In this document: positions 11,829-22,638 of the stretch, piece by piece
Numbering within the stretch: position 1 is the first letter of the stretch
Layout: the number at the start of each line of letters is the position of its first letter
Origin: Galeruca laticollis
Lineage: Eukaryota; Arthropoda; Insecta; Coleoptera; Chrysomelidae
Length of the DNA stretch: 64,000 nt
Assembly: GCA_963921935.1 (NCBI GenBank)
Contig: OY998178.1
Coordinates: forward strand, 55,711,451 to 55,775,450
Reading direction: 5' to 3'
Translations under genes and position numbers: made by a program
The notes under the pieces: generated by a model
The model's input: the letters and a program-made list of their open reading frames with translations, nothing else
What the model was told of the DNA's origin: nothing
Database searches by the model: none

Positions 11829-14168
11829 ATGGACGGAGAAAAAATTGATAAACTTATCGTTCTTGTAGCTGAATATAGTGAGCTATATGACATGGCTCAT
11901 AAAAATTATAGTAACCAACATAGGAGAGAAATAATTTTGACTGAAATTGGTAACAAACTTAATGAAAAGGGTAAGTGTTAATTTATTGTATTTATATTAA
12001 TTATTTAATTTATAATAAATTGTTATTGCTGTTACTATCCATTTAATACAATGTACTCATAGTTACGATGGGTCCTAGTTAAGATATAATTAGTAATGAC
12101 ATTTACAGGCACTATTTTGAAAACTAATAAGTAACGGGTAATTTACTTTATTTATTACCATACAATTATAAAATAACTTTACAGTTAGTTTAAGTATTTC
12201 CTATATTAATTGCATCTTCTTGCCAAGAAACTGCCCCTGAATCAGAGTTAAAATATCCCTTAAATGCATCTCGTATTTTGAGTGCTTCATTGGAGCATTT
12301 TCCACCAATGTTCGATATACTTGTAAAAACTGGTGCTTCATTGTCTGTTCTCTCTTGCTCTAGTACGGTCAAGAAGACATTGTCATTTCTAAGAAAGTTA
12401 TGCAAACAAAGACTAGATAAAATTATTTTATCTGCATTTTTTGGGTGAATCTGTATTTTATTTAAGAATATTCTAAACTTTTGACAAAGAATCCCAAAGG
12501 CATTTTCGGAGACTCTACGAGCTCTGGAGAGACGATAATTGAAAATTCTTTTATCTTGTGACAATCCGCGTCCTGAGTAAGGTCTCATTAAATAAGTTTT
12601 ACAAGGGAACGCTTCGTCTCCCACTATTACATGTGGTAAAGGTTCGCCATTTACAGTAACTGGTCGATCCTTAGGCATTCCAAATGTTCCATTTTTAAGA
12701 CTTTTTCCCATATTCGAAGCAGTAAATATCCCACCATCGCTATTTTTACCGTATGCTCCAACATCCACGGCAATGAACCTGTATTCTGCGTCTACCATCG
12801 CCAATAACACTACTGAGAATGATTTCCTATAGTTGAAATACAAGGATCCACTTCTGGAAGGTGCTTGTATAGTAACATGCTTGCCATCTATCGCAGCCAC
12901 ACAATTAGGAAAATTCCAAGTACTTTCAAATTTGTTTGCACAATACCGAAGTAACTCTGTTGTGGGTTGTGGCATTACAATATGTCCTAGAGTCTCCCAA
13001 ATAACATTGGCGGTATGATTTATAATCTTGTGTATTGTGGAGTGTCCTATTCTAAAGTTAAAAGAAAGTGTCTGGTAGTCTACCCCTGTTGCCAAAAACC
13101 TGAAAAAGAACACCATACTTAATAATGTATTCTATATAAAAATATATTTTTTTACAACTGGTTAAATACTATTACACATTTTTTGTAGCCGAGGTTTGTA
13201 AGCAGAGATGGAAAACTTTAAGAGACGCTTTTCAGAGAGCAGCAAAAAACAACCACACAAAAAGTGGACAAGCTGCTAAAGGCAACAAGAAATGGAAATA
13301 CTGGGATGCCATGGCTTTTCTTCAGCTTCATATTAAAGGCAGAGAGTATGAAAATATTTTCATATGCTATCATTATGAACTTATTAACCAGTGATTTATT
13401 TATTTTAGAACTCATTCAAATGTTAGCCAAATACAGCAAGAAGATATTAGTGACGACGATGAAGTTGATACTCGAGTAGAAAATAATACACAAAGCCAAA
13501 GAGGAGACATATTGTGTGAAGATTATGATGCCGAAAATAGTTTAGATATTCCGTCTTTTGTGTCACAGCCAAACACACCATCTTGTTCTTCAAGCGTAGA
13601 GACTCCATCAAGACCATCATCTCGTGTTACAAATGTCAAAAGTGTCCAGCGTTGTAAGACATTGGAAGCTGCAGTCAGAAATGATGAGTCAATACCGGAA
13701 ATATTAAAAGAATATGTTGATGACAAAAAACGTAGTCGTTTAGAAAAGCAGACCAAAGATCTTGTAAAACCATCAGGAAATGAAAATAGCCCACTAATAG
13801 ATTTTTTTATTAATATGGGCAAAACAACGGCTACATTTCCCCCACTATGGCAAGCTACCGTGAAAAGTAAAGTATTTCAAATAGTAAATTCATACGAATT
13901 GCAAATGTTTTCAAAGTCCTCCTCTTTGATAACACAAACTTCTAGTGAGTGTCAAATTCTGGGTCACACTCAGACACCCTCCCAAATTCATGAGACATTT
14001 CCACTTCAGCCACCAATGCAAATACAGTCACCTATGCAGAATCCACCATCTGTACAAACTCGACCGCCAATGCAACAACAAAGCTCTGTACAAGATGAAT
14101 CGTCTACATTCTTCGGGGAAACTTCGACATACTATTCACAATTCGCAACTCAATTACCTCACTCATAG
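11829..14168 (+). CDS. Harbinger 1 MADF-type DNA-binding protein (3 exons)
   Basis: Three exons: 11829-11970, 13189-13345 and 13409-14168, joined with GT/AG introns (GTAAGT...TTTGTAG; GTATGA...TTTTAG). The total is 1059 nt, 352 residues and a stop, in frame across both joins. Exons 1-2 form a MADF domain (about residues 5-100): LIVLVAEYSELYD, then KQRWKTLRDAFQRA, then KKWKYWDAMAFL, a fold that binds DNA. A BESS-like stretch (PLIDFFINMGKT) is encoded near 13793-13880. The tail is rich in Gln and Pro with repeated PPMQ/SPMQ. In Harbinger elements this partner helps the transposase reach the nucleus and bind the ends. Intron 1 contains the second exon of the opposite-strand transposase. Without removal of intron 2 the frame would stop shortly after exon 2. 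ATG 11829 is the only methionine ahead of the domain. Confidence 0.85.
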
Positions 14169-14695
14169 ACACTTCACTAATCTTGCCCATTTTTTTGTGA
14201 AGAGATATGTGTTTTAGTTTATTTTTTCTATGTGTTTCCTTAGGACTGTTTTGTTCACTGGTGTTTATTTTTACAATCATATTATCAAACATAAAATCAG
14301 TTTATTTTGTTGCGTTAAATAAAAAATTGTGTTTTCATATCAATTAAAAATAAATATTTGGACTAATTAAATCAATCATTTGCTTACCTTAGAAAAACAG
14401 TTAGCCTCTCTTGAGGACTGATGCTCTGCCGAAATTTAGTATTTTGTTTCGTTAAAGGAATGCGCAAAAGATCGAATAGTTCATTAAATTTTTGTGGGGA
14501 CATTCGATAGTACTTATAGAACTTCTGTTCATCTTGCTGGAGACGCGCGAAAAGTGTATGGAATTCACCCTCATTCAATCTTGCACGAAATATGTCATGG
14601 ACCCAATATTTTCGTTTAGTTTTCTTTTTCTTTTTCAATTCATGACATACAGCAACTGCAAGAAACATAAAATCGTCTGATGAAGATGAAGACAT
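12190..14695 (-). CDS. Harbinger 1 DDE transposase (2 exons)
   Basis: Exon 1 is 14695-14388 and exon 2 is 13099-12190, with intron donor GTAAGC and acceptor TTTTTCAG. The 1218 nt give 405 residues in frame. The join completes LR-FLATG, the place where PIF-family transposases are normally spliced or continuous. Exon 1 has an acidic/serine start, a lysine-rich stretch and YWVHDIF. Exon 2 carries the DDE_Tnp_4 nuclease: AAIDGKHV (first Asp), VDVGAYGKNSDGG (second), VGDEAF, and the acidic residue in RARRVSENAFGIL. All catalytic residues seem present and no stop interrupts it, so activity is possible. The enzyme cuts and pastes the element at TTA/TAA. The intron holds exons 2-3 of the MADF gene. 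Confidence 0.9.
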
Positions 14696-14807
14696 CTTGA
14701 CGACCAGAACAAAATAACAAAAACTGAAAATTCTGTGCTGCGCTGTACTGTGTATACTGTCTCGTGCTGCTTAGGTGGGAATTGGTGCCAGAAAACACTG
14801 CTTCGTG

Positions 14808-14864
14808 CTGCGCTGCTCTGCTCTGCGCCGCGCCGCTCGATGCTGCTTAGATGGGAATCCGCCT
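14808..14864 (-). repeat. Right terminal inverted repeat of Harbinger 1
   Basis: Reverse complement of 11529-11585, with 46 identical positions after the first few bases. The inner CACCTAAGCAG repeat is at about 14770-14780. Confidence 0.88.
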
Positions 14865-14994
14865 TTATTCTAACAAATTATAAAAACCATATATATTCTT
14901 CTTTTAATAGAAAATAACGTTTATATGAACGCTATAGATATTGGTAACTTATCTTTTAGTTAAGTCTTAAATTTTTGAGTACATTCTTGATGCG

Positions 14995-16832
14995 AATATC
15001 ACGGCAAAACTCACAGGTATAATCATCAGCGTCATCACCTTAAATCTCAGCACACGCTTCATGACCCCATTCCGTATTCCCATGATTTATCGGACCCAAC
15101 CTTCTCCATGCTGATTGTTAGAAAAGTTATTCTGGCACTACAAATATTCAGAAACACTGCTGACATCAGATGCATCTTGTGGTATGATTTCCTTCCTCTT
15201 TCCTTTTACCTTACACTTCACGATTAACTTTCTATTTTTTTCTTTATCAGTTTTATTCCCAAATCCCGCTTTCCTCTTCGCTGCCCGATTTACTTTTTTC
15301 GTTTCATCAACAACATTCTTTTCACTTCCTCCAACTGGTTTTTATAAGGAGTGCTTGTGAGTATTACTGTGCCTTCGGATGATCTTTTATTGGTGCACCT
15401 TCTCACAGTCATGTGTGGAACAGGAATTATGCTAGACAGACCGACAATACCAAATGAGCTGTCCAAAACTGATTACTTTGATGTGAAAGGAATAGGCGAA
15501 ACCCTAATCTGTGAGTTCTCATAATTTGGAACTTTTATCTGTGAAGTTTCTTGGGATACTAGAGTCACACGATCCGCTGTTGAGGTTTGTGAAGTTTTAG
15601 TCAGTTATCCACCTACTAGTTGACTGTTCATTTCTGGTTGATCAGTCGTTTCTGCAGCTACAACATATATTTCATTGAAGACATCCGGGTCTAAAGGAAA
15701 TATGCCACATTTTTTCAATCCATTAATAGCATTTGAGGGAACAACAGTTTTAAGGTAGGATTCTGAGAAAATTTGGCTAATTTGGAACACAGTCACCACC
15801 CTTCCTGGATGATTGTTCATCCATTCTTCTAAGGATTGGTTGTGATAAACACTCAATGTATAACTACCCACATCTAAAGGTTGTAACTTGTGAGTACAGT
15901 GTGGTAGCAGGCATAGTACGAACACATTATTTTCCCTTGCTTTTAAAATGACATGACAAGTTTTTTGTGTGCGATAAGTGGCCGGATCTTCCTTGGCTGG
16001 TTTTGTATAGCCCAGGAAGTGGTAACTCCAAGAACTAAAGACCTCCGTTCTCATCCAACCAGATGGGTTACATGCGTAAACTGATCCTGGGGGAGCGCCA
16101 TCTTTAAGTTCAGGCTTCATACGAACTCTACCATAGATTAGCATCGGTGGAATGAAATTGCCAGTAGCTGACATACAAAGAACTACCGTTGTTGAATCGC
16201 TTTGTTCTGCACATGTTACCCTTTGCGGCCAGTTTTTGTAAAACATTTTGTGTTTTTGGTAGGAACTGTAGCGAGACTTGTCTCATCAACATTGAAAATT
16301 CGATAGGGCGGAAAATTATATTTATCTTGAATGCTAATAAGTAAAGTAAAAAACTTCCTACCACTGGTTTATTAAATGCTCTGGCTATGGCTGCAGACGT
16401 TGAATTTGGGGGACGCAAGTAAATATCCGGATGCCTGGAACGAAACCCTCGAAGCCAGTCTTTACCAGCAGAACCTTTAACTTTTGAAAACGGATGTTTA
16501 ATTGAATTTCGTTCCACCAGCTGTTAAACTAATGCTTGGACATCTCGTACTGTTAACTCAAAAATGCGACTTTCCATATAATTTATGTGTCGAACTAATT
16601 ATTGTTCTCGTTCTTCCGAAAATACACTACGTAGACTGCATAGGCTTTTTGTATTACCTACAGCAATTTTATTTTTGATTTTGGCACGCCTTTTCAAGGA
16701 CATCATTGAAACACCGAACTGTTTACTTGCCGTTTTGAAAGACATCCCTCCTGCAACTTCTTCAAGACCAGTCGTAATCACTTCTGGCGTCCAGTTCTGC
16801 CTATTTGTTTTTCGGACATAGTTTCGTGGCAT
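14995..16832 (-). pseudogene. Pogo/Tigger (CENP-B/jerky-like) transposase, broken
   Basis: The N-terminus MPRNYVRKTNRQNW (ATG at 16832) begins a pipsqueak-type HTH (GMSFKTASKQFGVS), followed by the CENP-B-type second HTH region (VKGSAGKDWLRGFRSRHPDI) and the DDE domain. The first Asp is in FNVDETSLA near 16270-16300, in a different frame from its neighbours. The expected D-G-H box is lost: the frame runs from AKEDPATY straight into TQKTCHV. The third acidic site lies in HKLQPLDVG. Near 15000-15065 a C-terminal PHD-like finger (WGHEAC ... CEFC) is visible with a stop between its halves. Stops at 16601-16599 and just before 16517, a frameshift near 16250-16370 and the missing Asp make it inactive. 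Its 3' flank received the Harbinger insertion. Confidence 0.82.
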
Positions 16833-17104
16833 TCTAGATAATCTGTAAATAAAATAAAAACCAATGTGGTAAAATGATCACAGGATGATTTTGTACTGCA
16901 CCGGGGGTATCATTATACCCCAACTACGCTTTTGAATTTGATTCATTACAACATACTAACCAGAATAATTCCATAACTGATACTACTAAAGAAAACTTAC
17001 TACATGCGTGACTATTACCATTATTTGTTTAACGAACAAAAAGTAATGGAAGAGTAAAAGTACTTGCAATCAAAAATGCCTTACTTTATATCAGATGGCA
17101 GAAA

Positions 17105-17640
17105 TATCTTCTTCTTTTTACAAAGTTAACGCACTTCTTCTTTTTCTTTTGCTATCCATTCATGGATGTTTGCAACTACTTCTGACCATTTCGTTCTGTC
17201 TCCGATGGTGTAGATTAATTCTCCTGTGGTTCTCATCCCTGTCCACTATTTGATATTTCGGAGCCACGACATCCTCTTTCTGCCCACTCCCCTTTCTCCC
17301 TCTATCTTTATTAATAGTTGGAGTAACTGGTATCTCTCGTTGCGTATCACATGTCCCAGGTATGCTGTTCTCATGCGTTTTATCGTGTTCAGCAATTTAC
17401 ATTCTCTTCCTGTCCTCCTAAGAATTTCCTCGTTGGTTTTTCTTGCAGTTCATGGAACTTTCAAGATTCTTCGATAGATCCAAATTTCAAATGTTTCCAG
17501 TTTGTTCATGGTATTCACCTTCAGAGTCCAGCCTTCCATGCCATACAATAGGACAGACCATACGTAGCATTTTGTGAATCTTATTCTGAGATTAAGGTCA
17601 AAGTCAGAGTTCGTGAAGACGTTTTTGAATTTCATGAATG
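17105..17640 (-). pseudogene. RTE/CR1-like LINE, 3' coding end
   Basis: The minus strand encodes the post-RT region of a LINE protein: RFTKCYVWSVLLYGMEGWTL (17600-17540), NTMNKLETFEIWIYRRIL, then, after frame breaks, RKRMSWLRNIK, WTGMRTTGELI and a terminal HEWIAKEKEE near 17130. This order is the usual end of these polyproteins. It is a 5'-truncated copy with stops; no catalytic part remains. It sits between the Tigger right end (16925) and another Tigger-end-like motif (17733-17770), so it may itself have landed in an older Tigger copy. Confidence 0.75.
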
Positions 17641-17732
17641 GGCTCCTCGCTTTTTTACAATTAACTGGAGAATCTGTTATGACTATTATCTAACGTAAAA
17701 CCATAGAGTACTCTATCTAAACAAGGGGGGAT

Positions 17733-17770
17733 CATATTACCTAGAGGGACCATTTTGTACACGTTTCCCC
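17733..17770 (-). repeat. Isolated Tigger-end-like motif
   Basis: Reversed, it reads GTGTACAAAATGGTCCC followed by TAATATGATCCCC, close to the words in the Tigger ends at 11440-11477 and 16880-16925. Probably a fragment of a second element of the family. Confidence 0.4.
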
Positions 17771-18311
17771 TGTATACGACTGGCAGAAAATAATACCTGA
17801 TAGTTGTAATCTGGGTTTTAGGCCATTCTGAGATTTTTATGAGATATGATTGTGTTTCCCAAAATAGATAATATATAAAGTTGTCCATTTGTATTGAATT
17901 TTTTGGGACACACAGTATATATTGGGTCATTATTTATTCAAAACAAGTTATCTTTTGCCCAAATGATTTGGTAATTTCTGACCAGTCACTTCATAAACTT
18001 CCAATAAATCAATATTATACTAATTTGTAATTAATAAAACGATCTTTTAACGAGGATGATTATTATTACAGCAATTTATTTTTATAGTCAATTTATATTA
18101 CTCAATTCTCTCATAACAAAATAATTGATTATTTTTTTTTCGTTCACTAGCACTATGAAACTTATTTTTAGATTAATGCATTCCAATTTTCTTCCATATC
18201 AATCAAACTATCCAGTTACTAAAAATCGGTTGACTCAAAAAACGTGCAGAAAATCAATCAGAGTCACTACAATACACGCAATTCGACGTTACGTATGTCG
18301 ATATAATCTAC

Positions 18312-18393
18312 CTTCAGATATAGCAAATCCTCCAAATAACCGTCTATTTATCAAAATCCCATTAGAACCAACCGCCTCCGAATCCTCCGCCAT
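18312..18393 (-). other. Candidate first coding exon, minus strand
   Basis: The minus-strand ATG at 18393 lies in the strong initiation context AAAATGGCGG and opens MAEDSEAVGSNGILINRRL. A donor CTGAAG|GTAGAT follows at 18312/18311; without splicing the frame ends at 18289. The composition is richer in GC than the flanks. I do not recognise the protein. With the plus-strand frame at 18562 it forms a divergent pair 168 bp apart. Confidence 0.25.
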
Positions 18394-18561
18394 TTTATTT
18401 CCTCCTATCGCACATTTTTTCCATTTTTCATTTGTAAATTCACCACAAGAAATATCTCCCAATACCCTCGGGAGAATAACGGGGAGATGGATACGATCAA
18501 GTGAGTGCAAGTGACAGTTTTTCTCTTAAACAAAACCTCATTATATCTTGACTAAATCAAG

Positions 18562-18729
18562 ATGCACTCGCTTTCATTATCCACTTCTGTCAGTCAGCGC
18601 CGGTCCATATTTCATCCCACGCCAACTTCAGGTTTAGCACTCCTTAGGGACAACGAGGAGAGCGTTAATGCTGACGCAGAGTCGAACTGTGTGGAAATTC
18701 ACGAACAAAAAAGAAGAGCAGGGTAATAA
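18562..18729 (+). other. Candidate host coding exon, plus strand
   Basis: ATG 18562 opens 54 codons of balanced composition: SVSQRRSIFHPTPTSGLALL, then LRDNEESVNADAESN and VEIHEQKRR. The frame ends at GGGTAATAA, where the GTAATA could serve as a splice donor and otherwise gives a stop. It resembles no transposon protein in the window and is the best candidate for host coding sequence, but I cannot name a family and the downstream exon is not identified. It could instead be a chance frame in a GC-richer island. Confidence 0.3.
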
Positions 18730-20113
18730 CACGGATAATTTAATTCGTTTGTTCAAAGTTATTTGCGTCAGGGTATATTGAATATGATTTAACGGTAAGA
18801 AACAACCCAAATTCTATATTTAAAAATATCTTCCGTTGGTTCAAAACCATTGAATTCATAACCTATTCAAAACAAATCAAGACAAACACTTGCGATGACA
18901 ATAATTCACTGAGGTATAGGTTCAGATCTCCAATATACTATATAATGAAATATTGGAGATTATTTATCACAGAGAAAACTCCCACTCAAATACAGCATTT
19001 TTGTTAGGACTGAAATAATGCAAGCAAAAGTTATGGAGTGTTATCTTTTCTACAAAGACATCATTACACTTTTTCATACTAATTAGCATATTCTAGATAT
19101 TTCAAGATTAGAAAGATAATTCCACATTTTCTTGTGATTAAGTTCTCATAGATTGTATTTAAATATAGTTAATAAAAGAAATTTTACTTTATGTAATGAT
19201 TCAAGTAAACAGATTATCAGAAAATTCCAGTTTTATTAATAATATCCAAATTACATGACTTCATTAATACATTATACCATTGTATTCTCCTTGAAACCAC
19301 AAAAATCATCAGCTGTTGCAGGTAGGTACTATTTATATTAGAGCAATAATCAGTACATAAAAGTGAATGAATCAATGTAACTTGTATACATTTACAATTT
19401 GTATTATAACGTCTTTACCATCAACATATTCATCATCATCATCATCTTGTGAAATCCAAATCGTGTGTTCGACTCCTACGCAACAATTCTATATTGATTC
19501 ATACCTCTCCTTTCTAGTGGAATGTTACTTCTTGTTGTCTTTCATATTCTATCAGGAGACATTCTGTTATGGTGATCCTAGTTCCTCCTCATTTTTCCTA
19601 TCCATCCATATTAACATCGTAGGTTTGGTATTCTCTCTTTAATAGGAGGTATTCAAATGATCATAGTACATATTCGTGGAACAAGAACGGAAATTGCAGA
19701 ACAGTTGGAGAAAGGAAATTGAGCTGGTATATATCCCGAGGATTACCAGAGAAGAATAGAGAGAGACGGAAAAAAATGAGTACAGCAAATTGCAGATGAG
19801 GAAAGAGTAATGGGAAAGAAAATAATAGAAATGAAAATTATAACAGAGAAAGATAATTTAGTTTACTGAAATCCCAGAAGGGATACCTTCAAATTACGGA
19901 CGGAAGGAAGACGAATAAGAATCATTTTTAATATTATAGTGTGCACTACTTTTGACGATTGTGATCGCAATAACGCAAAAACAAGTGATGCATTTCCCCA
20001 CTTTTGACAAAATTGAGTTTTTTGCTCAATACTGTACTTTATCAGATTTCCAATCAGACTTACAGTTCATTTTCTGCTTAAGTGACAAACACCTGCATGA
20101 AATTTAATTTGTA
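18730..20113. other. AT-rich interval with a CAT microsatellite
   Basis: A short (CAT)n tract lies at about 19428-19445. A purine-rich stretch covers 19670-19920. The 91-codon plus-strand frame at 19367-19642 overlaps the tract and is not convincing. Confidence 0.45.
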
Positions 20114-20630
20114 CATAAACGGCTTTCAAGATGAAAACTAACTTTTCCGCACTCCGAAGGCTGTATTCTGCCAACATACCGAAATTTCTCCAAAAATGTG
20201 GTATATCTCGATTTATAGGACCCGTTGTACTGGCTCTGGTGGGCTGAGGATCAATAGGATTCATTTTTGAGACACCCTGAACAATATTCAATCATACAAT
20301 TCGTCACTTGTTTACCGAATGCTGTATCGTACTAACAAACCGCAATTTCTCAAAAATTACCAAAAATCTAGTATATCTGGGTTTACAGGACCCATTGTAC
20401 CGGCTCTGGTGATCTGATTATCATTAGAATTCATTTATGTGACGACGTAAACAATATCCAATCATAAAATTGGTCACTTGTATACACTCCGGAGGCAGTG
20501 CCGTGCTAACAAACCGAAATGTTTCCATGAATGATCAAAAATGTGGTACATCAGGACCCTTGGCACCCGTTGTACTGGCTCTGGTGAGCTGAAAATAAAT
20601 AGGACCCATCTGAGCGATGGCCTGAACAAT
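20114..20630 (-). repeat. Inverted-arm repeat, fragment D (~170-bp units)
   Basis: Minus-strand copy of the tandem-unit arm seen at 50095 and 59873. It starts at the inner edge (TGCGGAAAAGTTAGTTTT, reversed) and keeps about three units, each with TTGTTAGCACGATAC-like and CCGTTGTACTGGCTCTGG-like words. It stops abruptly at 20630, where the LTR beginning TGTAAC starts. Confidence 0.75.
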
Positions 20631-22622
20631 TGTAACGTTAAGAATTAACGTTAAGTATTCCACCTCTAGGTATTTCAAAATTGTTAAAATTTCCTAGCCC
20701 GTATTTCGAGTTGTCTATTAGTGTTATCGATAAATGTATATATTAATTATATTCTCATTAGTTACCGTTCGTTTTGAAGGTAGAATTCGAATTTTTAGTC
20801 TGATAACCATCGAACAGTTATCAACACCGACAGTTTTTGATTTCCGGTGTGACTGGAAAATGGTACCTCGTGGTTTTTGAAGTGTGCATCTTGCTAGAAA
20901 TGAAATATTAATAGCCTAGGTTGCTAACCTGTTGGGGGATTTGTTACTCTAGCAAGAAATTATTACAAAGATTTTGAGTGGATTGAATTGTTTGTTTGGA
21001 TTGCTCGAAAATTCTCTTGTAACCTCTTCATTGAAGGATTCGTGCCGCTTACCGCGTAGTTCCTGCTTCAAATACAAAAACCAGGTATGTCGTTTCTTTT
21101 TTTTGCCTCTCTTATTTGTGTATATGTAGTGAGAGACAGCTTAATAGTTCATGTAGCTTAGTTTAACAAAATAATTGTTAGAGTAGGGTTGTCCTAATTT
21201 TTATTATTCTACCCTTAGGAAGAATATTGAGGCCTTAATCACCATATTTGTTGAAGATTTCGCCAGTTTTACGTGACTTACCTCATCACTGAAAGATAAC
21301 CCAAGGAACCCCTTGGCCAGGGTAAGACTTATACTATTTAATTGGTAATTGTCTATTTTAACAAAGATAACTTTAGAGTTTTGGTGATGGTACATAGTCC
21401 ATCTCTATACCGTTCGCTCGTCGTAAATTCTTTCGATAACTTATTTCATATTGTTCGTTTTTTTGCCGTAATTACTTTCGAAAACAAAACAACTATTCCG
21501 GTTTAAAAATTATGATTAATGAGTTTCAATTAGTGGCTTTTATATTAAATCGTTCTTATTAATATTAATAGTAATTAAGCATTTGAAAAATTTATTGAGT
21601 TTGGTCTTAAAAATTTATTCATTTCGATGTGTATGAGAAATATAAAGGGATATAAGAAATAAACATTAACTGTTGAGTACTAGAACCCGTTTAATAGGTT
21701 AGAGGTTATCTTAATGTAATCAACAAATTGTAAATAGATAATAGATGATTTATTCGATAGTTTGCTTGCATAAAAGCAGATCGAAGGCATAATGGGATTG
21801 GTAATCATTGCTTATTTTTTTTTAGGGTTCTAATTCTAAGGAGTCACGCAAGTTTGTTTAGGCTAGTGATAATCCTTGATATACCTACTTGCTGGATTTA
21901 ATATTTTTAATAAACGCAGCGACTTATACTTTACTTATACTTTAGATAGGTGTACTATTGAGCCTGGTCATGAACTTGTGTTTGTAGACTTAAGCGTCCC
22001 AGTGCAACGTTTCGCTTCTTTGAATTTAGTAACACCTTATTTTAATTTTAGTTTGCTTATCACTTGTTTTACGTAAGATTCATTTTTTTTGTTGATGAGA
22101 CATAGTAATTAAGTTAGTAGTAATTCTACCGTTGTCGTTAAGCCTACTTTTCTTACTTGTGCGGATATTTTATGTAGTGTGGTAAATATATTATTTGTAA
22201 ACTGCGTCTAAGGTTTGGGTTGAGATCAATAGATAATTGGATTGTTCGCGCATGCGCCTGAGCTCAAGCGGTGTGTCTTTTTTTTATTGGATTATTCTAC
22301 CTACAGCGACTAAACTACGCTTTCCTCACCTTAGCGGTCAGTAAATTAATGAAATCTAGGTAGTGTCTACCATCCACAGAACTGTAGGTGTATTTATCTA
22401 CATATTGGCAAGTGCCACGGTAGGAACATATAATAATTAAATTTCAGTCTAGAATATTATTCTCGTTTGCCATTTCATATTGATAATACTGTCATTATTA
22501 AATAGTTGAATTCGACCTATGAGTAGTTTACTTTTGTATGTACAATAAGACTTCTTTAATATCGTAATAAACCTTTTGGTAAGTTGGGGGTTTATATGGA
22601 GAACTTGGGGATGCTTGGGACA
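20631..22622 (+). mobile_element. Putative LTR of a truncated LTR retrotransposon
   Basis: The sequence begins TGTAACGTTAAG exactly where the tandem-unit repeat is interrupted and ends GGGACA seven bases before a primer-binding-site-like TGGCGCCCA (22630-22638). TG...CA ends followed by that site are expected for a 5' LTR. No gag or pol follows, and I did not find a second LTR or the rest of the interrupted repeat, so the internal part and 3' end are gone. The ~2-kb length is long for an LTR, and the 3' boundary is uncertain. Confidence 0.5.
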
Positions 22623-22629
22623 ATTTATC

Positions 22630-22638
22630 TGGCGCCCA
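22630..22638 (+). promoter_or_regulatory. tRNA-Lys-type primer binding site
   Basis: TGGCGCCCA matches the complement of the 3' end used by tRNA-Lys-primed elements. Only about nine bases agree before the match is lost. It follows the putative LTR. Confidence 0.5.

Larger units (their letters stand above)
11529..14864. mobile_element. Complete PIF/Harbinger element, 3336 bp, TTA target duplication
   Basis: TTA at 11526-11528 and 14865-14867 flank the element. The terminal inverted repeats start AGACGAATTCCC (left) and AGGCGGATTCCC (right, reversed), then match without a break for 46 bp (ATTCCCATCTAAGCAGCATC onward, rich in GCGC and GCAGA). A second, subterminal CACCTAAGCAG copy occurs about 100 bp inside each end and is a candidate transposase or MADF binding site. 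Two genes lie inside on opposite strands, a DDE transposase and a MADF protein, with interlocked exons and no disabling mutation that I can see. PIF/Harbinger elements duplicate a 3-bp TWA target and normally encode these two proteins, so this copy looks complete and young. Confidence 0.9.
11424..16925 (-). mobile_element. Pogo/Tigger-type element with a Harbinger nested in it
   Basis: The minus-strand transposase (16832 to about 14995) is flanked by related inverted sequences. 11424-11477 contains GGATCATTTTGTACATGCG and ends GGGATCACTTTACCC; 16868-16925 shows the same words inverted (GGTAAAATGATCACAGGATG, then ATTTTGTAC). The Harbinger element 11529-14864 sits between the transposase tail and the left end, so without it the Tigger copy would be about 2.2 kb, a usual size for the group. 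Exact tips and the TA duplication were not resolved. A further related copy of the end motif lies at 17733-17770. Confidence 0.65.

Noticed and set aside
13264..13479. Plus-strand frame reading through MADF intron 2
   Set aside because: It contains GT/AG sites that, when removed, restore the MADF frame; the read-through ends soon and has no domain.
18125..18514. 129-codon plus-strand frame ahead of the candidate host exon
   Set aside because: Biased composition (Phe/Ser/Pro rich) and antisense to the frame with the better start context; not convincing as coding.
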